DNA of 64,000 nucleotides, taken from the NCBI RefSeq assembly GCF_021271205.1, contig NZ_JAIWKS010000001.1:620001-684000 (forward strand). The letters are read 5' to 3'. Below the pieces are notes generated by a model. That model saw only the letters and a list, made by a program, of their open reading frames with translations. It was not told the DNA's origin and did no database searches. The translations under genes and the position numbers were made by a program. Source of the DNA: Pseudomonas uvaldensis (GTDB taxonomy: Bacteria; Pseudomonadota; Gammaproteobacteria; Pseudomonadales; Pseudomonadaceae). Shown in pieces: positions 1-8,426 of this stretch (its first letter is position 1; each line of letters starts with the position of its first letter).

Positions 1-51
1 GGAGCCTTCTTCGGCCACCGCCTGGAAAATCCGCAATTGGCTGAACTCCAC
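1..51 (-). CDS. LysR-type regulator, N-terminal fragment
   Basis: The first 51 bases, read on the minus strand, encode VEFSQLRIFQAVAEEGS, the start of the winged helix-turn-helix of a LysR-type regulator. A GTG start at 51 is preceded by a GGAG ribosome site six bases upstream. The rest of the gene lies outside the window. It is divergent from the YbfB-type transporter at 155, a common arrangement in which the LysR protein controls the exporter; that link is inference. Only 17 residues are visible, so the family call rests on the QLRIFQAVAEEGS pattern. Confidence 0.7.
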   Translation of the reverse strand, partial: MEFSQLRIFQAVAEEGS

Positions 52-154
52 GACCTTCTCCAAAAAAGAACAAGTTACTCACTATTATTCAATTTTAATG
101 AAAGTCAATGAATTCTAGCCTGACGGTCATTCGCCTCATTGCTGGAGAACGACC

Positions 155-1327
155 ATGTCACCTCTTATCCGCCTGCTCGGCAGTTTCATCGCGCTGATGA
201 TGGCCATGGGCATCGGCCGCTTCGCACTTACGCCTCAGTTACCTCATTTGATCGGCGAAGGTCAGATCGACTTGACGGCCGCCGGTCTGATTGCCGCCGC
301 CAACTACCTGGGCTACTTCCTCGGCGCGCTGGATGCCATGTTCGCCCGCCGGCCGGATCAAGTGCGGCGGCGTCTGCTCGGCGGCCTGTGGCTGTGTGTG
401 CTGCTGACCCTGGCGTCGTTCTGGGCCTGGGGTTTCTGGCCGCACCTGGCGCTGCGCTTCGGCACCGGTGTGGCGAGTGCCTGGGTACTGGTGATGATCA
501 CCGCGTTGAGCCAGCCTTTGGCAGCGACGGCCGGGCGACCACGGCTTGGCGCTGTGGTGTTTGCCGGACCGGGGCTGGGGATTTTCCTGACAGGCTTGCT
601 CGCCCTGGGCTCCAATCTACTGGGCCAGAGCTCTGCGACCCTGTGGCTGGTGTACGCCGGGGTGGCATTGGCGATGTTGCTGGTGATCCTGCCGATCCTG
701 CCACACACCGCCGCGACCGCGACCGTTGCAGCGCCGGCCGCCACCTCATCGAACCGTGGCATCGCCCGCCTCGGCGTGGTCTACGCCTTGTACGGCGTGG
801 GCTACATCATTCCGGCCACGTTCCTGTCGCAGATGGCGTCGTCGCAGTTCCACGGGCAATGGCAAGCCGATCTGTTCTGGCCCTGCTTCGGCTTGGCCGC
901 CGCCCTCGGGGTGCTGGTGGTCAGCCTGCGCCGTCCGGACCCAAGCACCACGGGTCGTTGGCTGATCGGCACGCTGTGGCTGCAGGCCGTCGGGGTGTTC
1001 GCCTGTCTGTCGGGCAGCGGCGCAGGGTTGGCGCTCGGCGTCATCCTGTGTGGCACACCGTTCCTGGCCTGCATGCAACTGGTGATGCAGCGCTCGCGAG
1101 AACTGGCGCCTCATGCCACCCAGCGCAACGCCGGCCTGTTGACTGCCTGCTTTGCCGTGGGCCAGCTCAGTGGCCCGCTGCTGGCGGCATTGAGCAGCCA
1201 TTTCAGCGGAGGGTTGCAACCGGCGTTGATCATTGCCGGCAGTGGTCTGCTGTTGGCCGGTGGGCTGCTATTGCACCCCAGCGGCGAACGCACAGCGAAC
1301 CCTTGCGCTCAAACTGCCGTGCGCTGA
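155..1327 (+). CDS. YbfB/YjiJ-family MFS transporter
   Basis: This 390-residue inner-membrane protein belongs to the YbfB/YjiJ branch of the major facilitator superfamily. The first helix carries MGIGRFALTPQLP (about residues 16-28), typical of the branch, and the whole length is hydrophobic with roughly twelve helices and a short polar centre near residue 195. The ATG is preceded by GGAG with seven bases spacing. Substrates in this branch are poorly known and small-molecule efflux is the usual guess. The divergent LysR start at 1-51 is a plausible regulator. Its stop codon directly abuts the stop of the convergent permease gene at 1328. Confidence 0.85.
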   Translation: MSPLIRLLGSFIALMMAMGIGRFALTPQLPHLIGEGQIDLTAAGLIAAANYLGYFLGALDAMFARRPDQVRRRLLGGLWLCVLLTLASFWAWGFWPHLALRFGTGVASAWVLVMITALSQPLAATAGRPRLGAVVFAGPGLGIFLTGLLALGSNLLGQSSATLWLVYAGVALAMLLVILPILPHTAATATVAAPAATSSNRGIARLGVVYALYGVGYIIPATFLSQMASSQFHGQWQADLFWPCFGLAAALGVLVVSLRRPDPSTTGRWLIGTLWLQAVGVFACLSGSGAGLALGVILCGTPFLACMQLVMQRSRELAPHATQRNAGLLTACFAVGQLSGPLLAALSSHFSGGLQPALIIAGSGLLLAGGLLLHPSGERTANPCAQTAVR

Positions 1328-2782
1328 TCAGGCTTGGCCGACCTGGCTGAACGACGGTTTCGGCAACATGGCCGGCTCGCGCCGGGCCAAGGCGAAATAC
1401 AACACCCCGCCGAGGAAGCAACCGGTGAACCAGGCGAAATTGGCCATCGGTTGCAGCATCGGGGTGAAGGTAATCGCTACGCCCATCAGCGTTGCCGGAA
1501 TCAGCGCCTTGACCGCCGTCCAATTGATGCCGCCGCTGTAGTAATAGCGACCGCTCGGCCCATCATTGAACAGCGCATCCACGTCGATCTGCTGCTTCTT
1601 GATCAGGTAGTAATCCACCAGCAGGATCCCGAACAACGGGCCGATGAACGCGGCCAGCACGTCCAGGGTGTAGTGGATCACTTCGGGGTTGTTGAACAGG
1701 TTCCAGGGTGTGATGAAAATCGACGCAATTGCCGCGATCATGCCACCGGCGCGCCAGCTGACTTTGCTGGGCGCGACGTTGGCAAAGTCAAACGCCGGCG
1801 ACACAAAGTTCGCGACGATGTTGATGCCGACCGTCGCAGTTACGAAAGCAAACGCCCCTAGAAGTACAGCCACGCTGTTGTCGATGCGCGCCACCGTGGC
1901 AATCGGATCATGGAGCATTTCGCCGAACACCGGCAGCGTCCCGGATACGATCACCACCGTGACCAGGGAGAACGCCAGGAAATTCACCGGCAGCCCCCAG
2001 AAATTGCCCCGGCGCACATCAGACATGCTCCGGCAGTAGCGACTGAAATCACCGAAATTCAGGGTGGGACCGGAAAAGTACGACACCACCAGGGCCATTG
2101 CGACGATCACTTGGCCGAACGCCTGCCAGCCGGACAGAGACTTTTCCGCCAGGGTGAAGCTGATGTTGCTCCAACCGGCCTTCCACACGATCCAGCCGGC
2201 CAACAGGAACATCACCGCATACACCACCGGTCCGGCCCAATCGATGAAACGCCGGATCGACTCCATGCCCGCCCAGAACACCAGCGCCTGGACGAACCAG
2301 AGAGTGAGAAAGCCGAACCAACCCAAGTAGGACAAACCGGCAAAGTGCGGCGCGGCGTAGGCTTCCATAGAAGGGAAAAACCGCAGTACCACGATGATTA
2401 GCGCGCTGGACGCCAGATAAGTCTGAATCCCGTACCACGCCACAGCGATCAGGCCGCGGATAACTGCCGGAATATTCGCCCCGAACACCCCGAACGCCAA
2501 TCGGCAAATCACCGGATACGGCACCGCCGCCTGCTGGCTCGGCCTGGCGACCAGGTTGGCGATCAATTGCACGATGCAAATCCCGCCCAGCAAGGCAATC
2601 AGCACCTGCCAACTCGCCAGCCCCAACGCAAACAGACTGGCGGCGAATACATAACCGCCCACGCTGTGCACATCGCTCATCCAGAACGCGAAGATGTTGT
2701 ACCAATTCCATTTCTGCGGCAGCGGGCCCAAGTCCTCGTTATAGAGGCGGGGACTGTAGCCGTCGGGCAATTGCTCGGACAT
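1328..2782 (-). CDS. NCS1-family nucleobase/hydantoin-type permease
   Basis: A 484-residue membrane protein of the nucleobase:cation symporter-1 family, which imports purines, pyrimidines, hydantoins or allantoin with a cation. The N-terminus has the family pattern YNEDLGPLPQKWNWYNIFAFWMSDVHSVGGY (split here as NEDLGPL, then NIFAFWMSDVHSVGGY, about residues 15-44), followed by about twelve hydrophobic segments. The exact substrate cannot be read from sequence. No catabolic genes lie beside it. The upstream region contains two copies of a TTTGTATAC motif, which may be an operator for a GntR-type regulator encoded elsewhere. Confidence 0.85.
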   Translation of the reverse strand: MSEQLPDGYSPRLYNEDLGPLPQKWNWYNIFAFWMSDVHSVGGYVFAASLFALGLASWQVLIALLGGICIVQLIANLVARPSQQAAVPYPVICRLAFGVFGANIPAVIRGLIAVAWYGIQTYLASSALIIVVLRFFPSMEAYAAPHFAGLSYLGWFGFLTLWFVQALVFWAGMESIRRFIDWAGPVVYAVMFLLAGWIVWKAGWSNISFTLAEKSLSGWQAFGQVIVAMALVVSYFSGPTLNFGDFSRYCRSMSDVRRGNFWGLPVNFLAFSLVTVVIVSGTLPVFGEMLHDPIATVARIDNSVAVLLGAFAFVTATVGINIVANFVSPAFDFANVAPSKVSWRAGGMIAAIASIFITPWNLFNNPEVIHYTLDVLAAFIGPLFGILLVDYYLIKKQQIDVDALFNDGPSGRYYYSGGINWTAVKALIPATLMGVAITFTPMLQPMANFAWFTGCFLGGVLYFALARREPAMLPKPSFSQVGQA

Positions 2783-2856
2783 TGCGGGGCTCCTTTTTTA
2801 TGAAGCCGGGCCCCCGAATCAACTGTTCACCCTACTGCGCACGGGAGCCGGCATGG

Positions 2857-2868
2857 TTTGTATACGAA
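2857..2868. promoter_or_regulatory. Candidate GntR-type operator, copy 1
   Basis: TTTGTATACGAA, with a GTATAC palindromic core, lies 75 bases upstream of the permease start. A second copy is 142 bases further away. The repeated TTGTATAC core resembles sites bound by GntR/FadR-type regulators. No GntR gene is in the window, so the assignment is only from motif shape. Confidence 0.35.
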
Positions 2869-2998
2869 GCTCTACGCAGAATGCGTGCCACAGGGGTTGG
2901 ATGTGAGACAAATCGGGGGGTGTAGCGAGGCTGGAAGCCAGGCCGGCGCAGCCAGGCGCCCACGAACAGGGCGCGGATGCATGCTAAAGGTGCATGGA

Positions 2999-3010
2999 TT
3001 TGTATACAGA
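2999..3010. promoter_or_regulatory. Candidate GntR-type operator, copy 2
   Basis: TTTGTATACAGA repeats the core seen at 2857-2868 in the same orientation. Two spaced copies in one intergenic region upstream of a permease are more suggestive than one, but random occurrence of a GTATAC palindrome is not excluded. Confidence 0.3.
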
Positions 3011-3030
3011 GGGTGGTCGAGTACCGCACC

Positions 3031-3060
3031 TGTGGCAAGGGGAGTCATCCCCTCGCCACA
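3031..3060. repeat. Hairpin repeat of the GTGGCGAGGGGA family
   Basis: The arms TGTGGCAAGGGGA and TCCCCTCGCCACA form a stem of 13 bases with one G-T type mismatch around a four-base loop. A relative is found at 39071-39098. It lies downstream of the S1-domain gene and could double as a weak terminator, but no T-run follows. Confidence 0.6.
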
Positions 3061-3099
3061 AGATCACCTCAACCTTCAGTAGTGTGGTCGGGCAGAGGA

Positions 3100-3936
3100 T
3101 CAGATCAACTCGATCCGATCGGCATGAATGACAATCTGCCCATTCTTGTACAGCGCACCAATGGCTTTCTTGAAGTTGCCCTTGCTCACGCCAAACAGGC
3201 TGCTGATCAGTGCCGGATCGCTCTTGTCACTGACGGGTAGCGTGCCGCTGTTCTCACGTAACTTGGCGAGGATCTTGGCGTTCAGGCTGGTGGCGGCTTC
3301 CTGGCCTACCGGCTGCAGGCTCAGGCTGATCTTGCCGTCCGGGCGAACTTCCTTGATGAAGCCCTTCTCGCGCATGCCGACGCGCATGAACTTGAAGATT
3401 TCGTTCTTGTGGATAAGTCCCCAGTGCTTGTTATTGATGATGGCCTTGAACCCCATGTCGGTGGCTTCGGCCACCAACAGGTCAACTTCCTGGCCCGGCG
3501 TGTAGTTGGCTGGCGTCTTGTCCAGATAACGATCCAGGCGCGCCGTGGCGGTAATGCGGCGGGTGTGCTTGTCGAGATAGACATGCACCACGCAATAGTC
3601 CCCGGCCTTCATCTGGCGTTTTTCTTCCGAAAACGGCAGCAACAGATCCTTGGGCAATCCCCAGTCGAGGAACACACCGATGCTGTTGACCTCAACCACT
3701 TTCAGGCTGGCAAATTCACCGACCTGGACTTTGGGTTTTTCCGTGGTCGCGATCAGTTTGTCGTCGCTGTCCAGGTAAATAAATACGTTCAGCCAATCTT
3801 CATCTTCGCTGGGAATATCCTTGGGAATATAACGGTTGGGCAACAAAATCTCGCCATCAGCGCCACCGTCCAGATATAAACCGAAGTTAGTGTGTTTAAC
3901 CACTTGCAAACTGTTGTAGCGCCCGACTAAAGCCAT
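3100..3936 (-). CDS. CvfB/YitL-like S1 RNA-binding protein
   Basis: A 278-residue cytoplasmic protein with tandem S1-type OB folds and a C-terminal winged-helix region, matching the CvfB/YitL family. The start MALVGRYNSLQVVKHTNFGL is chosen at 3936 because GAGG lies nine bases upstream; an in-frame ATG at 3951 overlaps that ribosome site. S1 folds can be read at about residues 5-60 (NFGLYLDGGADGEILLPNRY) and 65-130 (GVFLDWGLPKDLLLPF). The C-terminus (LISSLFGVSKGNFKKAIGAL) looks like the winged helix. CvfB relatives bind RNA and affect virulence gene expression in Staphylococcus; the role in Pseudomonas is not established. Confidence 0.85.
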   Translation of the reverse strand: MALVGRYNSLQVVKHTNFGLYLDGGADGEILLPNRYIPKDIPSEDEDWLNVFIYLDSDDKLIATTEKPKVQVGEFASLKVVEVNSIGVFLDWGLPKDLLLPFSEEKRQMKAGDYCVVHVYLDKHTRRITATARLDRYLDKTPANYTPGQEVDLLVAEATDMGFKAIINNKHWGLIHKNEIFKFMRVGMREKGFIKEVRPDGKISLSLQPVGQEAATSLNAKILAKLRENSGTLPVSDKSDPALISSLFGVSKGNFKKAIGALYKNGQIVIHADRIELI

Positions 3937-4284
3937 TTCCAATACCCTCATTGCGTGGGCGGCATTCTACCTGTTTTTACACGGCGATTCGTGGTCGCCA
4001 GCCAGCCGCCTGTGCAGCCATTGATTTTCCTGGCTTTTCGCCTTCAGCCGGCCGTTCGTCAGACGGCCCTCAGGCTGGGCGGCGGTTGCACAGCGCTGCA
4101 TCGCGAATATATTTTTCGCATGGTTGTTATTTAAAACAGCGGCTTAGGGGAATAATTGGCGAGAAATTCCCTATCCGTCCTGGCAATTGCCAGGACGTTT
4201 CCAGAAATATCGGCCAAGCAAGGGCCGGTTATTTCCTGTACGATGCCTGGCCCAATTAATTATCTACACAGGTTAATGGCCGCC
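3937..4284. other. Intergenic region with a long perfect palindrome
   Basis: About 348 bases lie between the divergent S1-domain gene and the small protein at 4285. The stretch is AT-rich near 4105-4170, which suits a promoter, and contains the perfect palindrome at 4176-4197. No convincing reading frame was found. Confidence 0.6.
4176..4197. promoter_or_regulatory. Perfect 22-base palindrome, candidate operator
   Basis: The sequence CGTCCTGGCAA is followed at once by its exact reverse complement, with no loop. A loop-free palindrome without a T-run fits a dimeric repressor site better than a terminator. It lies about 90 bases upstream of the small-protein gene at 4285. Confidence 0.4.
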
Positions 4285-4464
4285 ATGCGCGTAAAAGCAT
4301 CCAACAGCAAAGCAAAGCCAGCTCCAGCCGTTGAAACCAGCGAATCGATCAACGATCAGATCGCTGCGTTCCTCAAGAACGGCGGTGAAATCCAGCAAAT
4401 TGCCAAGGGCGTCAGCGGCCAGACATTCGGCCCGTCCAAGCAGATCAGCCTGGGCAAGAAGTAA
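4285..4464 (+). CDS. Conserved small hypothetical protein
   Basis: A 59-residue protein beginning MRVKASNSKAKPAPA and ending GQTFGPSKQISLGKK. The first 20 residues are basic and alanine/proline rich, probably disordered, followed by a short helix-forming segment (SINDQIAAFLKNGGEIQQI). I remember similar small proteins from other Pseudomonas but no function. An in-frame ATG at 4276 is an alternative start. The only AGG (4270-4272) is 12 bases from 4285 and 3 bases from 4276, so neither start is well supported. Confidence 0.6.
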   Translation: MRVKASNSKAKPAPAVETSESINDQIAAFLKNGGEIQQIAKGVSGQTFGPSKQISLGKK

Positions 4465-4650
4465 TCCCCGCACCATCTGGTCCCAAAGCGCTTTGAGCTT
4501 CGAAGCGCTTGGACTGGAAGCCCTTCCCGCGACATTCCCTTCGTAAAAATCGACGAACGGCCCTCGATGCCTGGCATTCGCCGGTATGCTTGCACCTCTC
4601 TATTTCAAGTGTTCCAGCCGGGTTGCTCCTCGCTATTGATGGAGTGAAGC

Positions 4651-5367
4651 ATGCGTATTTCTATTGTCCCGCTGACCGTCAGCCTGCTGGCCTGCGCGCT
4701 TGCCCATGGGCAGGTGTTCCAGCGCGAACTCGGCGACTTCGACCTCAAGCTCGGCACCACGCCCAGCCGTAGCATGGCCCAGGGCCTCGTCACGCCGTCG
4801 AGCACCGGTTCGTTCCATGGTGGCCTGGACCTGAGCCATGACAGTGGCTGGTATTTCGGTCAGTGGTCACCCAGCGCCGGGCTTAGCCCATCCACCGACC
4901 TCGAAGTCGATTCCTACCTGGGCTTCAAACAGCCTTTCGACCAGACCCTGGGCTACGAAGTCGGCCTGATCCACTACAGCTACCCCACCGTCGACACCCT
5001 CGACAGCCAGGAGCTCTACGGCGGCCTGACCGTGCTAGGCAGCCGTTTCGGCGCGGCCCTGAGTAACGATCCGGACAAACAGAACAGCACGCTGTTCGCC
5101 GACCTCGGCGGCAACGTGCCATTCGGCATCGGTGTCAGCGCCAAATACACCACTCACCAGCTCAACACGCCTGTCTCCGTCGAGAACGGCTATGTCGGCA
5201 GTTTCAGTGATTGGTCGCTGAAAATTTCCCGTCCATGGCGGGGCATCGACCTGGACCTGATCTACAGCGACTCCAGCCTCAGCGGCAGTAATTGCTCGGC
5301 CTATTCAGGCCACAATAGCGAATGCGACGGCCTGCTGACCCTCAAGATGGCTCATCCATTTTACTAA
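4651..5367 (+). CDS. TorF-family putative outer-membrane porin
   Basis: A 238-residue protein with a signal peptide (MRISIVPLTVSLLACALAHG) and an all-beta mature part that ends in the aromatic residue expected of an outer-membrane barrel (MAHPFY). The alternating pattern, GGLDLSHDSGWYFGQW near residues 57-72 and GYEVGLIHYSYP near 105-116, match the TorF family (conserved hypothetical porin). GGAG is seven bases upstream of the ATG. Substrate is unknown. It precedes the DUF6279 lipoprotein by 82 bases in the same direction. Confidence 0.75.
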   Translation: MRISIVPLTVSLLACALAHGQVFQRELGDFDLKLGTTPSRSMAQGLVTPSSTGSFHGGLDLSHDSGWYFGQWSPSAGLSPSTDLEVDSYLGFKQPFDQTLGYEVGLIHYSYPTVDTLDSQELYGGLTVLGSRFGAALSNDPDKQNSTLFADLGGNVPFGIGVSAKYTTHQLNTPVSVENGYVGSFSDWSLKISRPWRGIDLDLIYSDSSLSGSNCSAYSGHNSECDGLLTLKMAHPFY

Positions 5368-5449
5368 CCGTTACGCTTTTAATCGGCTGAACTGCCACGC
5401 GTCTGCGAAGCTCAAACAAAACACCTGATGGCTTCGCAAGGACTCGCTC

Positions 5450-6316
5450 ATGTCGCGCTGGCTCACCCGCACCGCCATGTTCATCGCCCTGCTGCTGACA
5501 CTTACTGCGTGCAGCCGCATTGGCCTGGCTTACCGCAATCTCGATCTGATCATTCCCTGGACCCTCAACGACTACCTGGAAATCAACGGGGAGCAGAAAG
5601 ACTGGTTCAACGAGCGCCTCAAGGAACACCTGAGCTGGCACTGCACCACCCAACTGCCGGGTTACCTCGACTGGCTGGACCGTTTGAAGACCATGGTGCA
5701 AACCGATCAGGTCACCGACGAAGCCCTCCAGCAACGCACCCGCGAAGCCAAGGCCGCCATCGCCGAAACCGCACGGGCGATCACCCCGTCGGCCATCGAA
5801 TTGTTACAAGGGCTGAGCGACGATCAAGTCGCGGACATGGACGCCGCATTCGTCAAGGACCAGCGCAAACGCCAGGAACAATACCTCAAGCCCACGCTGC
5901 AACAGCAGATCCAGGAACGCAGCGAACGCATGGAAAAACGCCTGAACGACTGGCTCGGCCCGCTCAACATCGCTCAACGCCAACGCGTGGTGGCCTGGTC
6001 CACTGCCTTGGGCGACCAGAACCAGCAGTGGATCGCCAACCGCGCCCACTGGCAGAACCAGTTCAGCGCCGCCGTGGCCCAACGCCACAGCCCCGACTTT
6101 CCACGACGCATCGAACAACTGCTGGTCGACCGCGAAAGCCTGTGGACGCCCGCCTACCGCGAGGCCTACAACAAAACCGAAGCCCAGGCCCGCAGCCTGT
6201 TGATCGACCTGATGGCCGACAGCACCCCGCCCCAGCGGGAACGGTTGTTGAAGAAAATCGACGGGGTGAAAAAGGATTTCAGTGATTTGAAGTGTTTGAA
6301 GGCGGCACGCTCATAA
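5450..6316 (+). CDS. DUF6279-family lipoprotein
   Basis: A 288-residue protein with a lipoprotein signal peptide; the lipobox LTAC places the acylated cysteine at residue 21. The mature protein is highly helical and charged, with FNERLKEHLSWH near residue 50 and many Q/E/R-rich repeats, the pattern of DUF6279 lipoproteins of Pseudomonas. AGGA lies seven bases upstream of the ATG. A lipid-anchored periplasmic protein is expected; no activity is known to me. A REPIN follows the gene. Confidence 0.8.
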   Translation: MSRWLTRTAMFIALLLTLTACSRIGLAYRNLDLIIPWTLNDYLEINGEQKDWFNERLKEHLSWHCTTQLPGYLDWLDRLKTMVQTDQVTDEALQQRTREAKAAIAETARAITPSAIELLQGLSDDQVADMDAAFVKDQRKRQEQYLKPTLQQQIQERSERMEKRLNDWLGPLNIAQRQRVVAWSTALGDQNQQWIANRAHWQNQFSAAVAQRHSPDFPRRIEQLLVDRESLWTPAYREAYNKTEAQARSLLIDLMADSTPPQRERLLKKIDGVKKDFSDLKCLKAARS

Positions 6317-6379
6317 GAACACCCCCAGACCCCATGTAGGAGGTCCCTTGTTGAGTTCCCTTGTGCAGTGCAGATCCCT

Positions 6380-6469
6380 TGTGGGAGCGAGCCTGCTCGC
6401 GATAGCGGTATGTCAGTCAACATGTATGCAACCTGACACGCCGCCATCGCGAGCAGGCTCGCTCCCACA
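6380..6469. repeat. REPIN (paired REP)
   Basis: GTGGGAGCGAGCCTGCTCGCGA on one arm and its inverse TCGCGAGCAGGCTCGCTCCC (then CAC) on the other enclose about 45 bases. This is the standard Pseudomonas REP doublet. It sits between the convergent DUF6279 lipoprotein and the regulator at 6493. Confidence 0.9.
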
Positions 6470-6492
6470 GGAATAGGACAGTGTTTTGCCCG

Positions 6493-6885
6493 TCAGGCAA
6501 TCTGCGCCTTCGAAGCCAGATCATCAAACGTAAACTCATCCAGCGCATCCTCCTGCTCATCCAGCACCTGACGCGGATGATCATTGCCGGGAATGCTACT
6601 GTCGATCAGGCTCAACAACCGCGAGCCGCGCATCGTCAGCACGAAATTCTCGCCGTTACCGCCCTCTTCCTCCGGCCGTGGCTCGATGAAGCCACGCTCC
6701 AGCAGTAACTTTTCATACTCGGCGGCGACCGCTTTCAGATGATCGAGGTTCTCGATTTCTTCGCCCGCCGCCGCTTTCTCTGCAGCGTATTGCTCCGCAT
6801 AAGGCCGAGGGGTGAAGCTGTGGCCGGCGCCGTTCTGCACTTCGTGCAACAACTTTTCGATCAAGTCCCAGTTATAAGTCGTCAT
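6493..6885 (-). CDS. DUF2513-like small putative regulator
   Basis: A 130-residue acidic protein starting MTTYNWDLIEKLLHEVQNG. The pattern WDLIEKLLHEV, then YEKLLLERGFIEP and LTMRGSRLLSLI, looks like the winged-helix layout of DUF2513-type proteins often annotated as transcriptional regulators. The C-terminal 30 residues are acidic. It is divergent from the DUF899 gene at 7061, with 175 bases between them. The DNA-binding role is inferred from fold resemblance only. Confidence 0.6.
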   Translation of the reverse strand: MTTYNWDLIEKLLHEVQNGAGHSFTPRPYAEQYAAEKAAAGEEIENLDHLKAVAAEYEKLLLERGFIEPRPEEEGGNGENFVLTMRGSRLLSLIDSSIPGNDHPRQVLDEQEDALDEFTFDDLASKAQIA

Positions 6886-7060
6886 CCTGATCCATCCTCC
6901 AAAGAGTGAGATGCCTACTCAAGGTGTGACCGAGACGCTACGTCACCGTTCAGCCGAGCTTCCAGGCGGGTCATTTCACACGCCGACCAACGGTCTGTCG
7001 AATCCGACCAGGGTCAAACGACCATTTGCTGAAGCGCCTTTGCCTACAGGAGAAATCGCC

Positions 7061-7792
7061 ATGAACGTAGAAAATCACCCCGTCGTCTCGCGCGAAGAAT
7101 GGCTCGCCGGCCGCCGCGAACACCTGGCCCGCGAAAAAGCCTTCACCCGCGAACGAGACAAACTCAGCGCCGAACGCCGCGCCCTGCCCTGGGTGAAAAT
7201 CGACAAACCCTACCGCTTCCAGGGCCCTCACGGCGAACTGAGCCTGGCCGACCTGTTCGGCGGCCGCAGCCAACTGATCGTCTATCACTTCATGTTCGGC
7301 CCCGGCTGGAAAGAAGGCTGCCAGGGCTGCTCCTTCCTGTCCGACCACATCGACGGCGCCAACCAGCACCTGGCCCATCACGACGTCGCGGTGGTCGCCG
7401 TTTCCCGCGCCCCGTTCGCCGAATTCCAACCGTTCAAACGCCGCATGGGCTGGGCCTTCGACTGGGTCTCTTCAAACGGCTGCGACTTCAACTACGACTT
7501 CGGTGTCAGCTTCAAAGCCGAAGACACCGCCGGAGGGAAAGCCACCTACAACTACGAAACAACCGACACCACCGAGGGCGAACTCCCAGGCCTGAGCGTC
7601 TTCTATCGCAATGAAGCCGGCGACATCTTCCACACCTACTCCACCTATGCCCGCGGCCTGGACATGCTGGTCGGTACCTACCACTACCTCGATCTAACGC
7701 CCAAGGGCCGCAACGAAGACGAGATCATGGATTGGGTGCGGCATCACGATAAGTATGATGAGGCCAAGCCCCATAGCTGCTGCCACAGTTGA
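7061..7792 (+). CDS. DUF899 thioredoxin-like protein
   Basis: A 243-residue protein of the DUF899 family, with a thioredoxin-like fold. Visible features are VVSREEWLAGRREHLAREKAFTR at the N-terminus (read as EEWLAGRREHLAREKAF), YRFQGPHGELSLADLFGGRSQLIVYHF around 46-72, and the cysteine motif EGCQGCSFLSDHIDG near 84-98. AGGAG lies seven bases before the chosen ATG; the frame stays open 150 bases upstream, but no ribosome site supports a longer protein. A redox or peroxide-related role is often assumed for the family and is unproven. It ends in a Cys/His-rich tail, HSCCHS. Confidence 0.85.
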   Translation: MNVENHPVVSREEWLAGRREHLAREKAFTRERDKLSAERRALPWVKIDKPYRFQGPHGELSLADLFGGRSQLIVYHFMFGPGWKEGCQGCSFLSDHIDGANQHLAHHDVAVVAVSRAPFAEFQPFKRRMGWAFDWVSSNGCDFNYDFGVSFKAEDTAGGKATYNYETTDTTEGELPGLSVFYRNEAGDIFHTYSTYARGLDMLVGTYHYLDLTPKGRNEDEIMDWVRHHDKYDEAKPHSCCHS

Positions 7793-7818
7793 CGTGGACG
7801 CTGGTCGGGCGCAGCTCC

Positions 7819-7860
7819 CGTGGCGAGGGAGCTTGCTCCCGCTCGACTGCGCAGCAGGCG
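7819..7860. repeat. REP-like repeat, GTGGCGAGGGAGCTTGCTCCC family
   Basis: CGTGGCGAGGGAGCTTGCTC followed by a second small CTGCGCAGCAG hairpin is a repeat family common between genes of P. fluorescens relatives. It differs from the GTGGGAGCGGGC type elsewhere in the window. It lies between DUF899 and DUF3077. Confidence 0.75.
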
Positions 7861-8052
7861 CCTACATTGCCTGCACCACCGCAATCACGAAACCTAGCGC
7901 AAGCAGGTCAAACGTCCTACTTGAAACTCGGAAAGCGGCGGCTTGTGGCTGAAGAACGGCACGGCCTATAGTCTCCCGTCGTCCAAAAAGGCGAACGGGT
8001 TTGGCGACCCGACTTACAGAGAGACTCATTAATTTTTCACGAGGCTCTGATC

Positions 8053-8325
8053 ATGACTCGATACATGCCTATCACCGGCATAGACATTACCCCGGCCACC
8101 TTTCTCATCGACACCGAAGCCCCACTCGACGTCCTCTTCGAAACCGCCGACTACCGCATCCGCACAGTGACCCAACTGCTTGAAAATCTAGCGTTCCGCT
8201 CGGATATCAGCTCCGACACGTTGGTGCTTACCGATTTTTGCAAAATGGCGATGATATCGCTGCGCGATGGGTGTGATGTGATGGACGTGATTGGGAGGCG
8301 CTTGCGGGCGCAAGCGGCGGAGTAA
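8053..8325 (+). CDS. DUF3077 family protein
   Basis: A 90-residue protein of the Pseudomonas DUF3077 family. The segment ETADYRIRTVTQLLENLAFR (about 36-55) and the end CDVMDVIGRRLRAQAAE are characteristic. GAGG lies eight bases upstream of the ATG. The family has no known activity. A second, N-terminally truncated copy lies at 10741-10920 beyond the mobile elements, with near identity from DYRIRTVTQ onwards, so the two probably arose by duplication. A stem-loop follows the stop codon. Confidence 0.8.
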   Translation: MTRYMPITGIDITPATFLIDTEAPLDVLFETADYRIRTVTQLLENLAFRSDISSDTLVLTDFCKMAMISLRDGCDVMDVIGRRLRAQAAE

Positions 8326-8330
8326 TGAAA

Positions 8331-8355
8331 AACGGGCGATTTTAGGTCGCCCGTT
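8331..8355 (+). terminator. Stem-loop after DUF3077
   Basis: AACGGGCGA and TCGCCCGTT form a nine-base stem with a seven-base loop just after the DUF3077 stop. The downstream T-run is short (TTTC), so termination strength is uncertain. Confidence 0.55.
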
Positions 8356-8426
8356 TCACGTTTCAATAAGCAAAGTTGCCATCGGAGGACGCGGTTGAAC
8401 CTGCGTACCGTAGACACGGAAAGCAC

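Larger units (their letters stand above)
2783..3099. other. Intergenic region upstream of the NCS1 permease
   Basis: About 317 bases without a supported gene lie between the 5' end of the permease and the 3' end of the S1-domain gene. They hold two TTTGTATAC motifs (2857 and 2999) and a GTGGCGAGGGGA-type hairpin at 3031-3060. Short open frames here have no family character. Confidence 0.6.

Noticed and set aside
3952..4272. Small ORF 3951-4259 on the plus strand
   Set aside because: No ribosome site, no protein-like pattern, and it crosses the perfect palindrome at 4176-4197.
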